DNA of 64,000 bases from Leptidea sinapis (Eukaryota; Arthropoda; Insecta; Lepidoptera; Pieridae): contig NC_066296.1 of the NCBI RefSeq assembly GCF_905404315.1, positions 11,284,001 to 11,348,000 on the forward strand, written 5' to 3'. The notes under the pieces are model-generated. The model searched no databases. It was not told the DNA's origin and was given only the letters and a program-made list of their open reading frames with translations. The translations under genes and the position numbers were made by a program. Positions 26,001 through 39,300 of this stretch are shown here, piece by piece (position 1 is the stretch's first letter; the number at the start of each line of letters is the position of its first letter).

Positions 26001-29000
26001 CATAAAAACATAATAATTAATAAGTTAAATATCATGTATCTATGTATCTATTGTTGGTATTTCAATAAATATAAAAATAAATCAACAATCAAATAAAATC
26101 GGTTTATATTTAAGGGACCGCAAAGGGTAGCCGATATATATATATATATATACAGACAGTATATATAGAATCAGATGGCAGTGGGCAGGGCACATAGTTC
26201 TACGGACAGATGGCTGTTGGGGCAGTAAATAAAAATCCTCGAATGGCGACCACATATTGAAAGACGCAGTGTTGGATGGCCCCCGACAAGATGGACCAAC
26301 GATCTGGTCAAGATCGCCGGAATACGTTGGATGAGGGCAGCGCAGGATCGATTCAGTTCCAGCAGTGGACGTCTTCCGGCTAATGATGATGATAATGATA
26401 GGGTAGACACTCACGTGGCAGCATCAGAAGATGCCTGAGCATCGACAGTAGGTGGGGATAGGCGGCGGTGTGGCTCAGCTTGCTCCGCAGCAGCTCAAAC
26501 ATGTCGCCGGCGCTCTTCGTGTCCACGTGCTTCTTGTCGAACCGTCTAGAAAGTTCCCTCTCGTCCTCAGTTCGAACCATCTCGAAAAACTCGATGTGAC
26601 GGTCAAGCGTCTCATTCTCGTATTTGCGAAGTTTCTCGATCACTGTAAATACGCATTCAGCAAGTTTTAGAAACATTTCTCAAGAAAAATCTGACGTTGC
26701 AAATGGGCGTACGGGTCGCATGATATTAAGTGATTACCGCCACCCGATCTTTGGCGTGTAGGGTGAATGTGAAATGCGGCGGCAGGAATCAGGTGTAACA
26801 GCTCTTCGGAACACTCTTCGTGATAAATGCGCCACACATCCATCGATCCATCCAGGATTACTCACCGGGCTGTATTCCCAACATCAAAAGCTCGTATCGA
26901 AGATGCAGCCTGAACTCCAAGCTCTCCTCGCCTGGCCCGTAGTTGAGCACTGCGTTCACGAACGACATGATAGCAGTCTTGAGACCCAGGTCATCGCTGT
27001 ACGCCCCTGTACTTCGGTCCAACTCATTTACAATACTCTGGAATCTGGCGCGTTCACTGGCATATTTTTGGAAATGAATCATTGCTTCCAATACCTGAAA
27101 AAAAAAATTTTTTTAAAGATACTGGTACTATAATGCTTATAATATGAGACGAAAATTGCAAGAACTGACTACGTATAGGTAATTTAATTTCAAAATTAAC
27201 AATAAACCATATCTTGTAACTTGGACCACCCCCTTAAAACCGAAAAGCAGCAACGAGCAAATTCGCCTCTCATTCACTGATTTTATGTTCTCATGTAAGT
27301 GACGACTGTCTTAATGCGAAATAAAGTTCTTTAAACCGAAATTCTAAGCATTCTTATGAGCCCGATAAGGCAACCAAACATCTTAAATATCTTCATATTT
27401 TGTTGGAATGTGTATCAATCCTACCGACGGCGGCGATTGAGTAGGGCGGGCCAAGGAACTAGCGATGTATATATTTATTTATTTAAATAATATATTAAAA
27501 TATGATCTGACAGCCAAAAGGGGAATAACATTTTAGAGAGAGTAAAACACCATGATTGTATTTGGACAACTGGTAGTCAATATGTGTGTGTGTGTGTGTG
27601 TGTGTGTGTATTTAATGTGATAAAAACACAGGAATTGAACTATGTAAAGATAACTTACTTACATTAAATTAACTATCTTTATAAAATGATAAAATTTTCT
27701 CTTAATTAATGTTCTTAATATCTCATTTTTCAATTTGAATTTACTAAACGAAATTTCTAAATAATTTGCTATTATTATTGTAACATAAATCTGACATATA
27801 TTTCTAATAACTCTGTTCAGTACTCATAGTAGATATCCAATTAATATTCCAGTTTAAATTACGTTGAATAGTAATTATAACTTAATATAAATAACACAGT
27901 GTCTGAAGACGAAAGTTTTCAACCTGCATGTAGGGCACATAGTTCGACGGAGAGATGGCCGTTGGGGCAGTAAAGTCGTCGAATAGCGACCACGTACCGG
28001 AAGACGCAGTGTTGGTGCCTACCTTTTGGCTGTTGTTTTTACCGTTGGGGACCACACAAGATGGACCGACGATCTGGTCAAGATCTGGCCGGAAAACATT
28101 GGATGAGGGCAGCACAGGACCGTACGTCATGAAAATCTTTGGGGGGAGGCCTTTGTCCAGCAGTGGACGTCTTTCATCCTATGATGATGACACAAACAAT
28201 TGAGGACAGTTTTGAATGCAACTTTTGTATAAAATTGTCTAAGCTGGGCTATATATTAAAGCCATGTCATATCTTATCCTTGGCACTTTTGATATTAATT
28301 ACCCTTCGCAACTTTCCTTTCCCAAACACAGTGAAATGTACGTCTACAATATTCCAACTTCAGCAGTAAGACGTACCTTCTTATGTCCGCCTGGTACAAG
28401 ACAGACGGCACCTAGGATCTCGAGTGCTGCTACTTTGGTCTTGACATTCTCCGTGTCTAAGGATTGGGCTATCAGTTCGATGCTTGTTGGATGGGCCAGC
28501 ACATGAGCGCGACCAGTCTGGAAATCATTGAAACACATCAGATAAAAACAAAAAGAAAAATATAAATGAACTTCCAAACATGCTGAAAAATATATCTCAT
28601 CTGTTTTACGAAGTCAAAATATCTAATATGTATAAATAAATGTTAGAAAAGCTTGAAACATCTTTGCTTTTGCTTCTAGCAACCATCTAATAGGATAATG
28701 TTGAACGAGTATATACAAATTAAATTTGAAACCAAAGTTTATGAACGATGGGGGATTCGAACCCACGCTTTTTGGGTTTCGTCCGAGCGCTCTTACGAAC
28801 TGAGCCAGCCGTTCGACTGACACATGGTTCGTAAATATTGGTACCTCTTGTTCAACTCTCAGGTTGTTTGTTTGAACGCACTAATCTCTGGATGCACCAG
28901 TCAGATAAGAATAACTGTATTTATGAGATAGCCAGATTAGTACAATAAGTAATTTTAGAATACGCTACACATCTCACCTAATATCAAATATTGTTTTAGT

Positions 29001-30322
29001 GAAGTCCTAAATAAAAGCGGTTAGTAATACAGAAATACAATATTCTACATAAATTAATCCAATTAATAATGCGGATTGTGAGACCGTTTATAATGATAAT
29101 ATATACAGCCGTCAATTCATCTTGAAAAAACTTTTATCGTCATAAAAACATATTTTTTTCTCAAAACACAGTGACTATAGAATTCTTGCTGAACGCCAAA
29201 AGAAATAATTTCGTCAATACTATTTATTTTGTGAATAATCGATGAGGGTAATAAAAAGAATATACCGAATTGTTCATAAGAGCCTTGATACCAGCGATGA
29301 GGTTGTGCCTCGTAGTAGCGTCGTCTCTCGGCGCCCTCTGCAGAGCCTCCAGGAGGGCAGTGAGGCCGCCCTGCTTCACGAACCTGAGGACGAAGCTGTG
29401 AGCTCGAGTCCTGAGCGCCGTCTTTAGACCATCGACCAGAGCACACGCGTCTGTAGGTGTGATGTTTTCTGACGATGCGAACGCCTGGAAATTGAATTAT
29501 AAGAAAAGTTGGATTTTAAACACTTACGGTGTTATTACAAAAAAATATTTTAAACATGGCTGGTTAAACAGTAACTAACTATAACAACATCAGTGATCTA
29601 ACAATGACGACGCCTAAAATGGAGTTTATCTAATAATAATAAGCCAATATGAGGTTGGAGAACTTTTTACAAAGGCGTTTAACAAAATAGCTAATATAAA
29701 CAAGGCTGTGGATTTAGAGCAGCTAGAATTTATCCGATGGATCCTAACACCAGTCAGATTCTAGTCTTCACTAGTTCATACAACTGAAGCTGGTCAAAGT
29801 TTGAATGTATGTATGTCCGTACATACTATCAACCTGAGTCAAACATCAATACAGATGCTACTTTTATTCCCAAAGCACGAACAACTACTATGTGATAAAA
29901 TAAGAGACATTCTATGATTCTCAGGTTTTATCCAGCGCACCAAAAATCAACTCGAGGAAAAATGAAAGTGGGAAAAATTCTTAATCTAAAATAGAAAAAT
30001 TTCCGAACAATGATCAAATCAAAAAATGGAAAAAAAACTTAAAACAATAAAAATTAAGCCAAGGGCAAAGCAGTAAGAAATTTGAAGAAGGCTTAACAAG
30101 AAAATGAAAACGAAGAAGATTTTTATTGCATAACTAGCTGACCCGACAGACGTTGTTCTGTTCATTATAAAAAAAAACTCGTGCGGGTGCGGGAATTTCC
30201 TAAAGTCCATTCTTAGCTGACCTCTACTCGGTGAAAAGAATATTCCTAGCAAAATTCAAGTCTTTAGCTCTAATGGTTCCAGAGATATCGTGATGAGTGG
30301 AAATATATACGTGGAAATCTAG

Positions 30323-30367
<45 letters not shown>

Positions 30368-33300
30368 CAACAAAAAGTATGAAACCCAACCCACAGAGGA
30401 TTGAATCCTATGTGCCATCTGTAAACTCTGGGCACATGAAAAATGTATTGCTGGCGAGACTAGTAAAGGTTACGTGTGTGATGTGTGATGTGTGTCAACC
30501 AAAACAACTGTAGTTGAAACGTTTTAAACTATAGTTTATAAAGTTTTAATGTGCCGTGTCGTAATGTGTGTAAAGGTTTTAAGGTGTAGGGACATACTGT
30601 AGGTACACCATTATACAGTTGCCATCATCTTCACAACCCAGTAGACTGATATATGTAAAAGCTGAAATTTATATAATAAATAAATAATTTCGTAAAGTTT
30701 GCTCCCTGTTGTTATAATGAAATTGTTTAACAGTAGAACTGTCAAAGCGTGCGTCAATAAATTCTATCACAGAAATTATGTCCATACAAAACAAATATAG
30801 TAAATAAAAATAATTATGGGTCCCAAATCGAAATAAAAACTATGCTATCTCTCAAGTTAGTTAAGTCCAACTTCGCGCTCCATGAATAAATCTCCATTAA
30901 AATCCGTTCATTAGTTTAGGAGTCCATCGCGGACAAACAACGTGTCACGTAATTTATATATATTAAGAAGATAAGATATTTTGTTGAATAAGATCGACTC
31001 TGGTACATGATCTAACAGGATTAAAGATAAATCATGGTGCTAATATTACAGTATTCATCCAACGATTTCTAACAGAACGTAACCAAACTCACATCAGCGA
31101 TTTCATTGAGCGCCTTGATGTACTCCTCGACTTGCGGCGCAGTCGCCAGCGGCAGCACCTGCCCCGGCGGCGGTCTCTTGCTGCAGTAGATCTGCCACTT
31201 CTTCGCCGCCGGCAGCCCCATCATCGCTTCCTTGTTCACGGCCGTCAGGTCCAGCTCTTCCTGTAACATAAAACCACAGTTCATCTATAGTCAAAGTCAA
31301 AAAAACTTTATTCAATTAGCCTTAAAATAAGCGCTTGTGAATCGTCAATATAAATAAATATTTCATTTAAAATACAAAATCTAACATATGTTCGGACAAA
31401 GTTGAGCTCATGAGAAGACAACGGCCACTCTTTTCAATCATATAGAGTATTTTACAATGACTGTAATATATATAACAAATTAGTTTAAGGTGCTGCATCC
31501 AATATATGAATCGTGTTCAAAGTTAAAAGTGTTTTATACTAATATAATAAAGTTTAAGTTTCTTTGTCTGTTTCAACGCCCTTATTTAGGGATCTCTAAA
31601 TCTAATGAAACGTTACACATGAACTTTCATACAACGTTTGTCACTTTCGTCCGTAAATTAGCAACTATAGCAATTATTGTTATAAATAAATTTTGCTTAT
31701 ATCTTGGAAATAATATTAATAATAATATTGACACACTCTTACACAAATTTTCTTGCTCCAAACTAGGCATAGCCTGTACTATGAGTACAAGACGACGAAT
31801 ATATTAAATACAATATATTACATAAATAAAAATAAACATCCATGGCTCGGACAACATTCATATTCATCATGTAAATTATTGCATCTACCGGGATTCGAAC
31901 CCGGGACATCTAGCTCAATAGGCAGGGTCACTAACCACTGGCCTATAGGGGTCGTGGATAGGTAACAGGAGTAACGATAGCATACAATTTATTGCTTCTC
32001 GTGTTGTAGCTATGAACTAATTGATCAGTGTATATCTGCTAATAAAGCAACGCTTGATCGCTGACGACATAACGGCTGACATCTATAGAGCGTACTTAGA
32101 CTTTAATTACGTAAAACTTAGTTGAGTGTGATAAAACGCGAATTTGACTTATGCATTGGACTGTCTTAGCTTAAGCTCAACATAATTTCAGTTTACTATA
32201 ATAACGAAATCAAAGATTATGCTAAGCTTACATTTAGCTAAGTTTTACGTAAGAAAAGTCTGAGCAAAGTCTAAATACGCTCTTAGATCTCAGCCTGAGT
32301 GTCAGTTTGTTGATCGACAAATTAGGACTTACGAAAAAAACATATACTTTCCGCACCTATATCAATTTATAATAATAAGACCCTCAGTGCTGATGATCAC
32401 GTAGTGGACATTGTGAGTACATTTTGTGCACCCGTGGACACCAATAGTGACATAGGGTCAGTGATGCTCGTCCTCACCACCGGCCCCCCGCCCTGTTCAG
32501 CAGCGCACTACGAGTCCAAGTCCGCAGTAAGAGACGGGACGTTATCGCGAACCCACCACATTCACCTTGATTTAGGACTTCCGAATAGTCCGAAACTAGT
32601 CGGTACCCACACCCATAAAACGTGAGTCAAGCCGTATTAATAAAAAAGTGGATATGTAATTAATATAATAGTGCAATTTGCACTTAATTCCAAAAAGAGA
32701 AAAATAATTCCCATTCTAGCAGCCTGACATCTGAAATAGATACTCTCCTAATCATTAACCGTATTAAAGTCAGTACATCTGATATAATTCTAACAAATTA
32801 CATCTCAGCAATAAAACTTTTCCGTGGCCAAGAGCCTTCACACAAATTGCGACACGTCGGTGCATTTTAGGATGAAGAATTCTTGCATCTAAATGTAGGT
32901 ACATGGAATACCAAATGTAAGAACTGGAATCCAGCTCGAAGGACCATTGCCAAAAGTGGACGGAGGCGACAGTTTTTATACTTGCATTCATGTACCTTCT
33001 TAATTGCAGTCTCTGAAGGTCGAATGGTTCACTTGAGTGTACATCGACTTTTTAGGAACCATCTTATATTTAAAACGATTGCAGTACTTAAAATGTGTTT
33101 TCATCATTCGTCTATTATGTTTTCTTAAATTATCAAAAGTCAATTAAAATTTTAACAATACCACACATTCGTAAAGTTGCTTATATTGAGAAAAAATGCA
33201 AGAAACTTTTTTGGTAGTATTATTCAAAAATAAAATATTTTATAAAAATAAGGGATGGGACGAGCTGGACGTTCAGTTGATGATAACTGATACGCCTTAC

Positions 33301-36300
33301 CCATTTCAATGCAGTGCCGCTCAGGATTCTTGAAAAACCCAAAAATTCTGAGCGGCACTACAATTGCGCTCGTCATCTTGAGACATAAGATGTTAAGTCT
33401 CACTTGCCCAGTAATTTCAATAGCTACAGCGCCCCTCACACCGAAACACAATAATGTTTACTCATAACTGCATCACGGCAGAAATAGGCGCCGGCTAGAT
33501 TGTGGTACCCATTATCTAGCCGGCATCCTGTGCAAGGGAGCCTCCCACTGGTAAAGATAGAAAAATAACAAAATAATACATAATGTTATCAATAAATTAA
33601 TAAGTATCAAGATATAGTGAAAACGAATCTAACACATAAACCTCTTAGAAAAATCGAACCAATTAAACATATTTTTGTTTTTTTAATGGCCTTACGTACG
33701 TACATGTATACCTACCACCTTTATACGTACCTTTTTTTCAACAGAAAAAAACACTAATGAATGTAGTAATAGCCCAAAATACTCTGCAACTTCGTATTGA
33801 GAGGAGCAGATGGAATATAGAGCTTGAAAACAAATAGAGGTAGTACCTGAGCACAACTGTTTCGTTCTTAGCAGTGAGACCGATACGCATTCACAATCGA
33901 TTTATGTTGTCTCAGTAATGTATGGGCTCCCGAAAAAAAAATTATTAAATGAAATACGAAATGTAAATTTTACACTTTTAAGTTAAATCAATAGCGCTAT
34001 CCTTATAACAGATTTTAAGACATAAGTACCACAAAATTCTATATTTTTTAATACAATAAGTTAATGAGTACATTGAATTAGATAAGCCCGCTTTGTTTTC
34101 ATAATATTATAACATATTAAAGCATGTGAAATAAGGAATATTTATCTGAAGGAGTGAATTCACGTTTTTTCGAATGCAACCATGGCATAATGCAAATTAT
34201 TCTGGGTTTACCATCTATTTCAGAGAATACATACCATCAATGTCAGGGACCGAGACTGAGGAGGATGACGTAGACAAATATATAAATATATCGTCTAATG
34301 AGTGACGTGATTGAGAGCATGGTCGTGATGAAGAAGAAACATTTGAACATTTTCCAGGGTCACTAGTAAACAATAACTTTACAATTTTCTGCATAAACAG
34401 ATATCATTACTTAAGCATATTTATTGTGAAATGATCCGTCTGAAGACAGAAGTATTTTTTATGGTAAATCTTCAAACGGGAATCATGGAGGGGACATTAT
34501 TTTGTTTAAGCTTGTAAGAAATATTGGCCATTAGCCAATACTACAGATTTTCAATGATATAATATATGTAATAAGAATAATAAAACATTTTCAGATTGTA
34601 TTTATGTGGCATAGATACAGCTACATCTAAACATTCGCAGCTCACAACAAGCATTATCGCCCACAGAAGCCATCAGTAGTAATTGTGTAATCATTAACTT
34701 CATACAAGAACTAAAGGCTTATTAATCGCGTTTCTTTCTCTCGTTCATATAATTGCAAATTGTGGCACATTACAGAATGCATTAGATAAGCACTTTTCCC
34801 AGAGTTATGTTGGATTAAGTCATGATTTACTACTCTCACGAGAAATCGTTTAAAAACCAATGTAAACAGTCGAAGTGGAATGACGTGAGTATTATTCTTA
34901 CGAATTGAATGAAAATAAAAAATTAAGAGTCAGTCGTCTGTATGATTGTCGTGTTTGTTTTTAAGGTAGTTTAATGACAAACAGAAATACATACCTATCA
35001 CCTTTATATTATACAAATCATTACTATTAATAATATCAGTATAAGAAACAGTACGATTAAGATACAAGCGATTAAACGAATTTTATAATAATAATGACAC
35101 CTTTTTACACAAATCTTGCCCCATACTAGGCATAGCCTGTGCTTTGGGTTGCAAGACAACGATATATATACTTAAACATACATAAATACAAATAAATTCG
35201 TAAACAAATATGCATTATTCATCATATAAATGTCTGCGCCTACCAGGATTCGAACCCGGGATCTCAGCAGTCAGGGTTACTAACAACTGGGCTATAGGGG
35301 TCGTGATAATGTCGACTTCGTATTGGAATATGATATACTCAATATAATATTACTAATTTTAACTATTCTTATTCTCGTTGAATATTAACGTTATCGTTCC
35401 TTTTACACAATAGAAATAAAATATTTTAAATCTCTACTAAATACCAAAATGTTAAATTAGCCTACTTAATATACTACAAACAACTGTTGTTCAGTAAGTA
35501 ACACTGCGGGGACGTCCGCTCCCGAGTCCCGACCAATGACCGTTTGGAACTCAACTTAATGTCACACGATTGATGTCGATTTCATGACAGAGACAATGAT
35601 TGTTAACACATATTTAATTCCCACTACATGTCAAGACACTACATGAATGTTTGTCTATTTCTATTTAACATTATGTATTGTGTCAAGATCCTAGTAATAT
35701 TTAGTATTTGAATCATTCTAATCGGTTGAGGAACAAGTTAATTGAAGCACGCTTGTGTACCTTCAGTACCGAACTACGAAAAAATATTTTTAACAGGATT
35801 ATTTTCGGTATTTGTGTATGATTCTAGCCCAGATGAAAGACCAACAGACCTTTAAATAAAAACTAACCCAGTTTAAACAAGTAATGTTAGCAGTTGGCAC
35901 TAACGGTCAGCCAAGCGAAGCTTATATCCGAGCACTCGATATCCGTCGCGTCAATGAGAATGAATAAAATATACGCAAGTAAAAGGTGCTTATTTATTTT
36001 GAATTTATGGGTGAAACTAACATTTGATCGAGACGGGATAGAAATGGATAGAAACCTCAGTGACCAACAGTCTGTCTCCGTCCGATTTACTGTCTGAAGC
36101 GTTATATATAGCCGGTCTACAACAGAGCTCTTGAGCTGTGAGTGAGTTTAATTCGCAGGTAAATGAATAGTCTTTTTTTTATGATAATAAGGGACGAGAC
36201 GATCAGGACGTTCAGCTGATGCTAATTGATACACCCTGCCCATTACAATGCAGTGCCGCTCAGGATTCTTGAAAAACTCAAAAATTCTGAGCGGCACTAC

Positions 36301-39300
36301 AATTGCGCTCGTCACCTTGAGACATAAGATGTTCAGTCTCATTTGCCCAGTAATTTCACTAGCTACGGCGCCCTTCAGACTGAAACACAGTAATGCTTAC
36401 ACATTACTGCTTCACAGCAGAAATAGGCGCCGTTGTGGTACCCATAATCTAGCCGGCATCCTGTGCAAAGGAACCTCCCACTGGTCAACAACGGAAAAAA
36501 AATTGTTAAAAAAGGTATTTGTTAATAAGACAATAATTGTCTTATTAATTATTAAGGAATGATATCATATCAAATTCACTTTATTAAATGTAGATTATAT
36601 TTATGAATGTCATAAGTTAACATTTTACCAGTTCGCAATGGGCTGAGCTTTAATGAGAATAAGTGGCAATAAATTAATTGCCACTCTTCTAAATAACATT
36701 CATAGCTTCATATTAATATAAGTATCAATTTCTTTTCTTACCAAATGTGCGTTAGAATTAAATTATTGATTTTTATTGTATTTATGGTTCACTATTTTGG
36801 AGATAATGGCCTACACATAAAAGATAAATCTTTATGCTGTCACGGGCTTTAGGTAGGACTATTTAAGATAAATATTTCCATTATACAATATATTAATGTA
36901 ACTCTTAGATGCAGGTTTTTTCGTATTGCAATGTTGGTTTGTAACAATTTGCTATTAAAAAGAGCCAGGCGTTATATTTTTTTATACTTATACAATTTAT
37001 TCAGGACGAAAAACATCAGGGCGAGCTACAAGTGACAAATACCTTTTGAGCTCCCAATATTTCGCCCCTATCTGATCATTAATTTTTTTTTACCCATCGC
37101 TCAAAGTCTACCTTATTTTGTACATTCTCGGTACATGATCATACCACTCCATTATTTAAGGCTGGGGACCAAACCTTGGGCCTTGATTAATCGAGCGGAG
37201 CTAGGTTACCTTTCTCGCACAAGATCGCCATAGTTTTAATTCAGAATGAGAAGCATTTTTAATTTATTACAAACATTTACAAAATAATTTTCTTAGTATT
37301 GGTAAACGGTCAATAATTTCTCAAAGAATTTTTATCTAGGTTTTATCTAGGCTATCTGATTAGCATGATGGCTCCAGCTGTAAGAGTTAGGGGCTACTTT
37401 GGTGATTTTTTTTCGCAATGTCTATTTAAGATATAAATGTTAAGAAAAAATGAATTTTCTTCTCATTTTCTGTAGATATACAAATATTTTTTGTAAAAAT
37501 AAATGCTTTATATAAAACGTTAAGAAATGGTTTCAATTATGCGCTATTTTGGCTATTTGATATACTAACTATGATTTGATATGCAACATTTATTTGTAGG
37601 AATTATTCTGTCGCCACAATTAATTTATTCCGTTTCGTGACATCGATGGTATGTCAAGGCGATGCGGTAAACTGTCCGTCAATACGTAATCTATAGCTGT
37701 TTTGAGTCGGAGACCTTTGTCTAGAGTATAGCTCTTATCTGTACCTACATAATATATCTAGATCACCTCGGCGTGACTCATCTTGAGTTACCTTCCCGTT
37801 GAAGCTTAATACAGTGTGTTTATTTTTAAATTGGTGTGTTTGTTCAAGCTTCATCGGCAGCGCATGTAATAGGAATGATCACCTCTTAATAAGTGAGTCC
37901 CAGTGCTCATCCATTGCTGCCCCGCAAATAACCATTTGAGGTGAGGAAAAAAGGCAGCACTATTCAAACAACACGCGGTCATAATGACACGCTTTCATTC
38001 GTAAAAATAAATTTTTATCAGTCGCCCCAATTGGAAAAGGTTTTTTTTTTTTCTTATTTAGAGAAGAATCGATTGGAAACTTAACATTTTAAATACTATC
38101 CATAAGTATTTTCAAATTTAAGGGGAGGTTAAGAGACTTGCTTATTAGGCATTAAAAACAGCCACTCCATCCATATTGTCAGAAGTCAAGTGCGCCACGC
38201 TACCACAATACGTAGCTGGTTTTTGAAGAGAAAGAAAATACTCTAATCTTAAAATATTTCAGAAGCATAGGTCAGGATTGATAAAAATATTTTAAACACG
38301 GATCGTTCGAATGTAAGATGTTGGATTGTCTGAGTTTATTTAAATATAAAAACGATCTATAATAATTGTATTCAACTGATCAGTTATTGGTTGTGGAAGG
38401 TCGAAGAGGAGGGAAATAAACAACAGGAAAAGCGATTAATCTATCAAATATATTGTGATAAAGTGTTTCTGATTTAAAACAGGCAAAAATGGGACGAGAT
38501 TGTAAATGAAGTACAGCAGTAACCAGTAGGAGGCTCCTTTGCACAGTATGCCGGCTAGCTTATGGGTACCACAACGGCACCTATTTCTGCCGTGAAGCAA
38601 AATGTGTAAGCATTACTGTGTTTCGGTCTGAACGGCGCCGTAGCTAGTGAAATTACTGGGCAATGAGACTTAACATCTTATGTCTCAAGGTGACGAGCGC
38701 AGTTATAGTGGCCCTCAGAATTTTTGGGGTTTTTCAATAATCCTGAGCGGCACTGCATTGTAATGGGCAGGGCGTATCAATTACCATCTGTTGAACGTCC
38801 TGCTCGTCTCATCCCTTATTTATATAAAAAAGTCTATAAGATAATAACGCCAAACATTAGTCATGTACTCTGTCTTCGCAAACACTTATCTGTAAATATT
38901 GCAGGACATAAAAGGTTCTTTGGAATAGTTCGTCATGAAATGTTTATAGAAGACGCACAGGAAGTCAACACCAGCTAATTGGTTGAAATAAGCCGGCGGG
39001 GATTCTTTAACGTGTTCATTTATCTATTTGAACAAATTACTTTGCCATAAATAAAATTAGTAAATCTAACATTGGGCGGTTGTTCAACCAATAACATAAT
39101 TTATTAACCATAAAGCTTAGCGCCGCAACAAGATTGAACCACTTGGCCCCATTAATGAGAAAGCGAGCTGTCGACATCCAATTAACGCCAATAATATATT
39201 TATATCGATTCTCATCCGATTTTTGGACCGTTTTTTAGTGTGAGTATTCTCATAAAGATATACTTTTTAGTTTTGTATTGAGTGTCCTCATATTTCAATA

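Noticed and set aside
28740..28822. A tRNA gene on the minus strand
   Set aside because: Box A- and box B-like motifs are present but acceptor and anticodon arms do not pair. The same head recurs with a SINE body elsewhere.
30324..30364. A CRISPR or functional repeat array
   Set aside because: Plain AT dinucleotide microsatellite. No spaced repeats of CRISPR type anywhere in the window.
31880..31965. A tRNA gene on the minus strand
   Set aside because: Same reasoning: the tRNA-like head is followed by a shared body and occurs again at 35230-35305, so it is a SINE.
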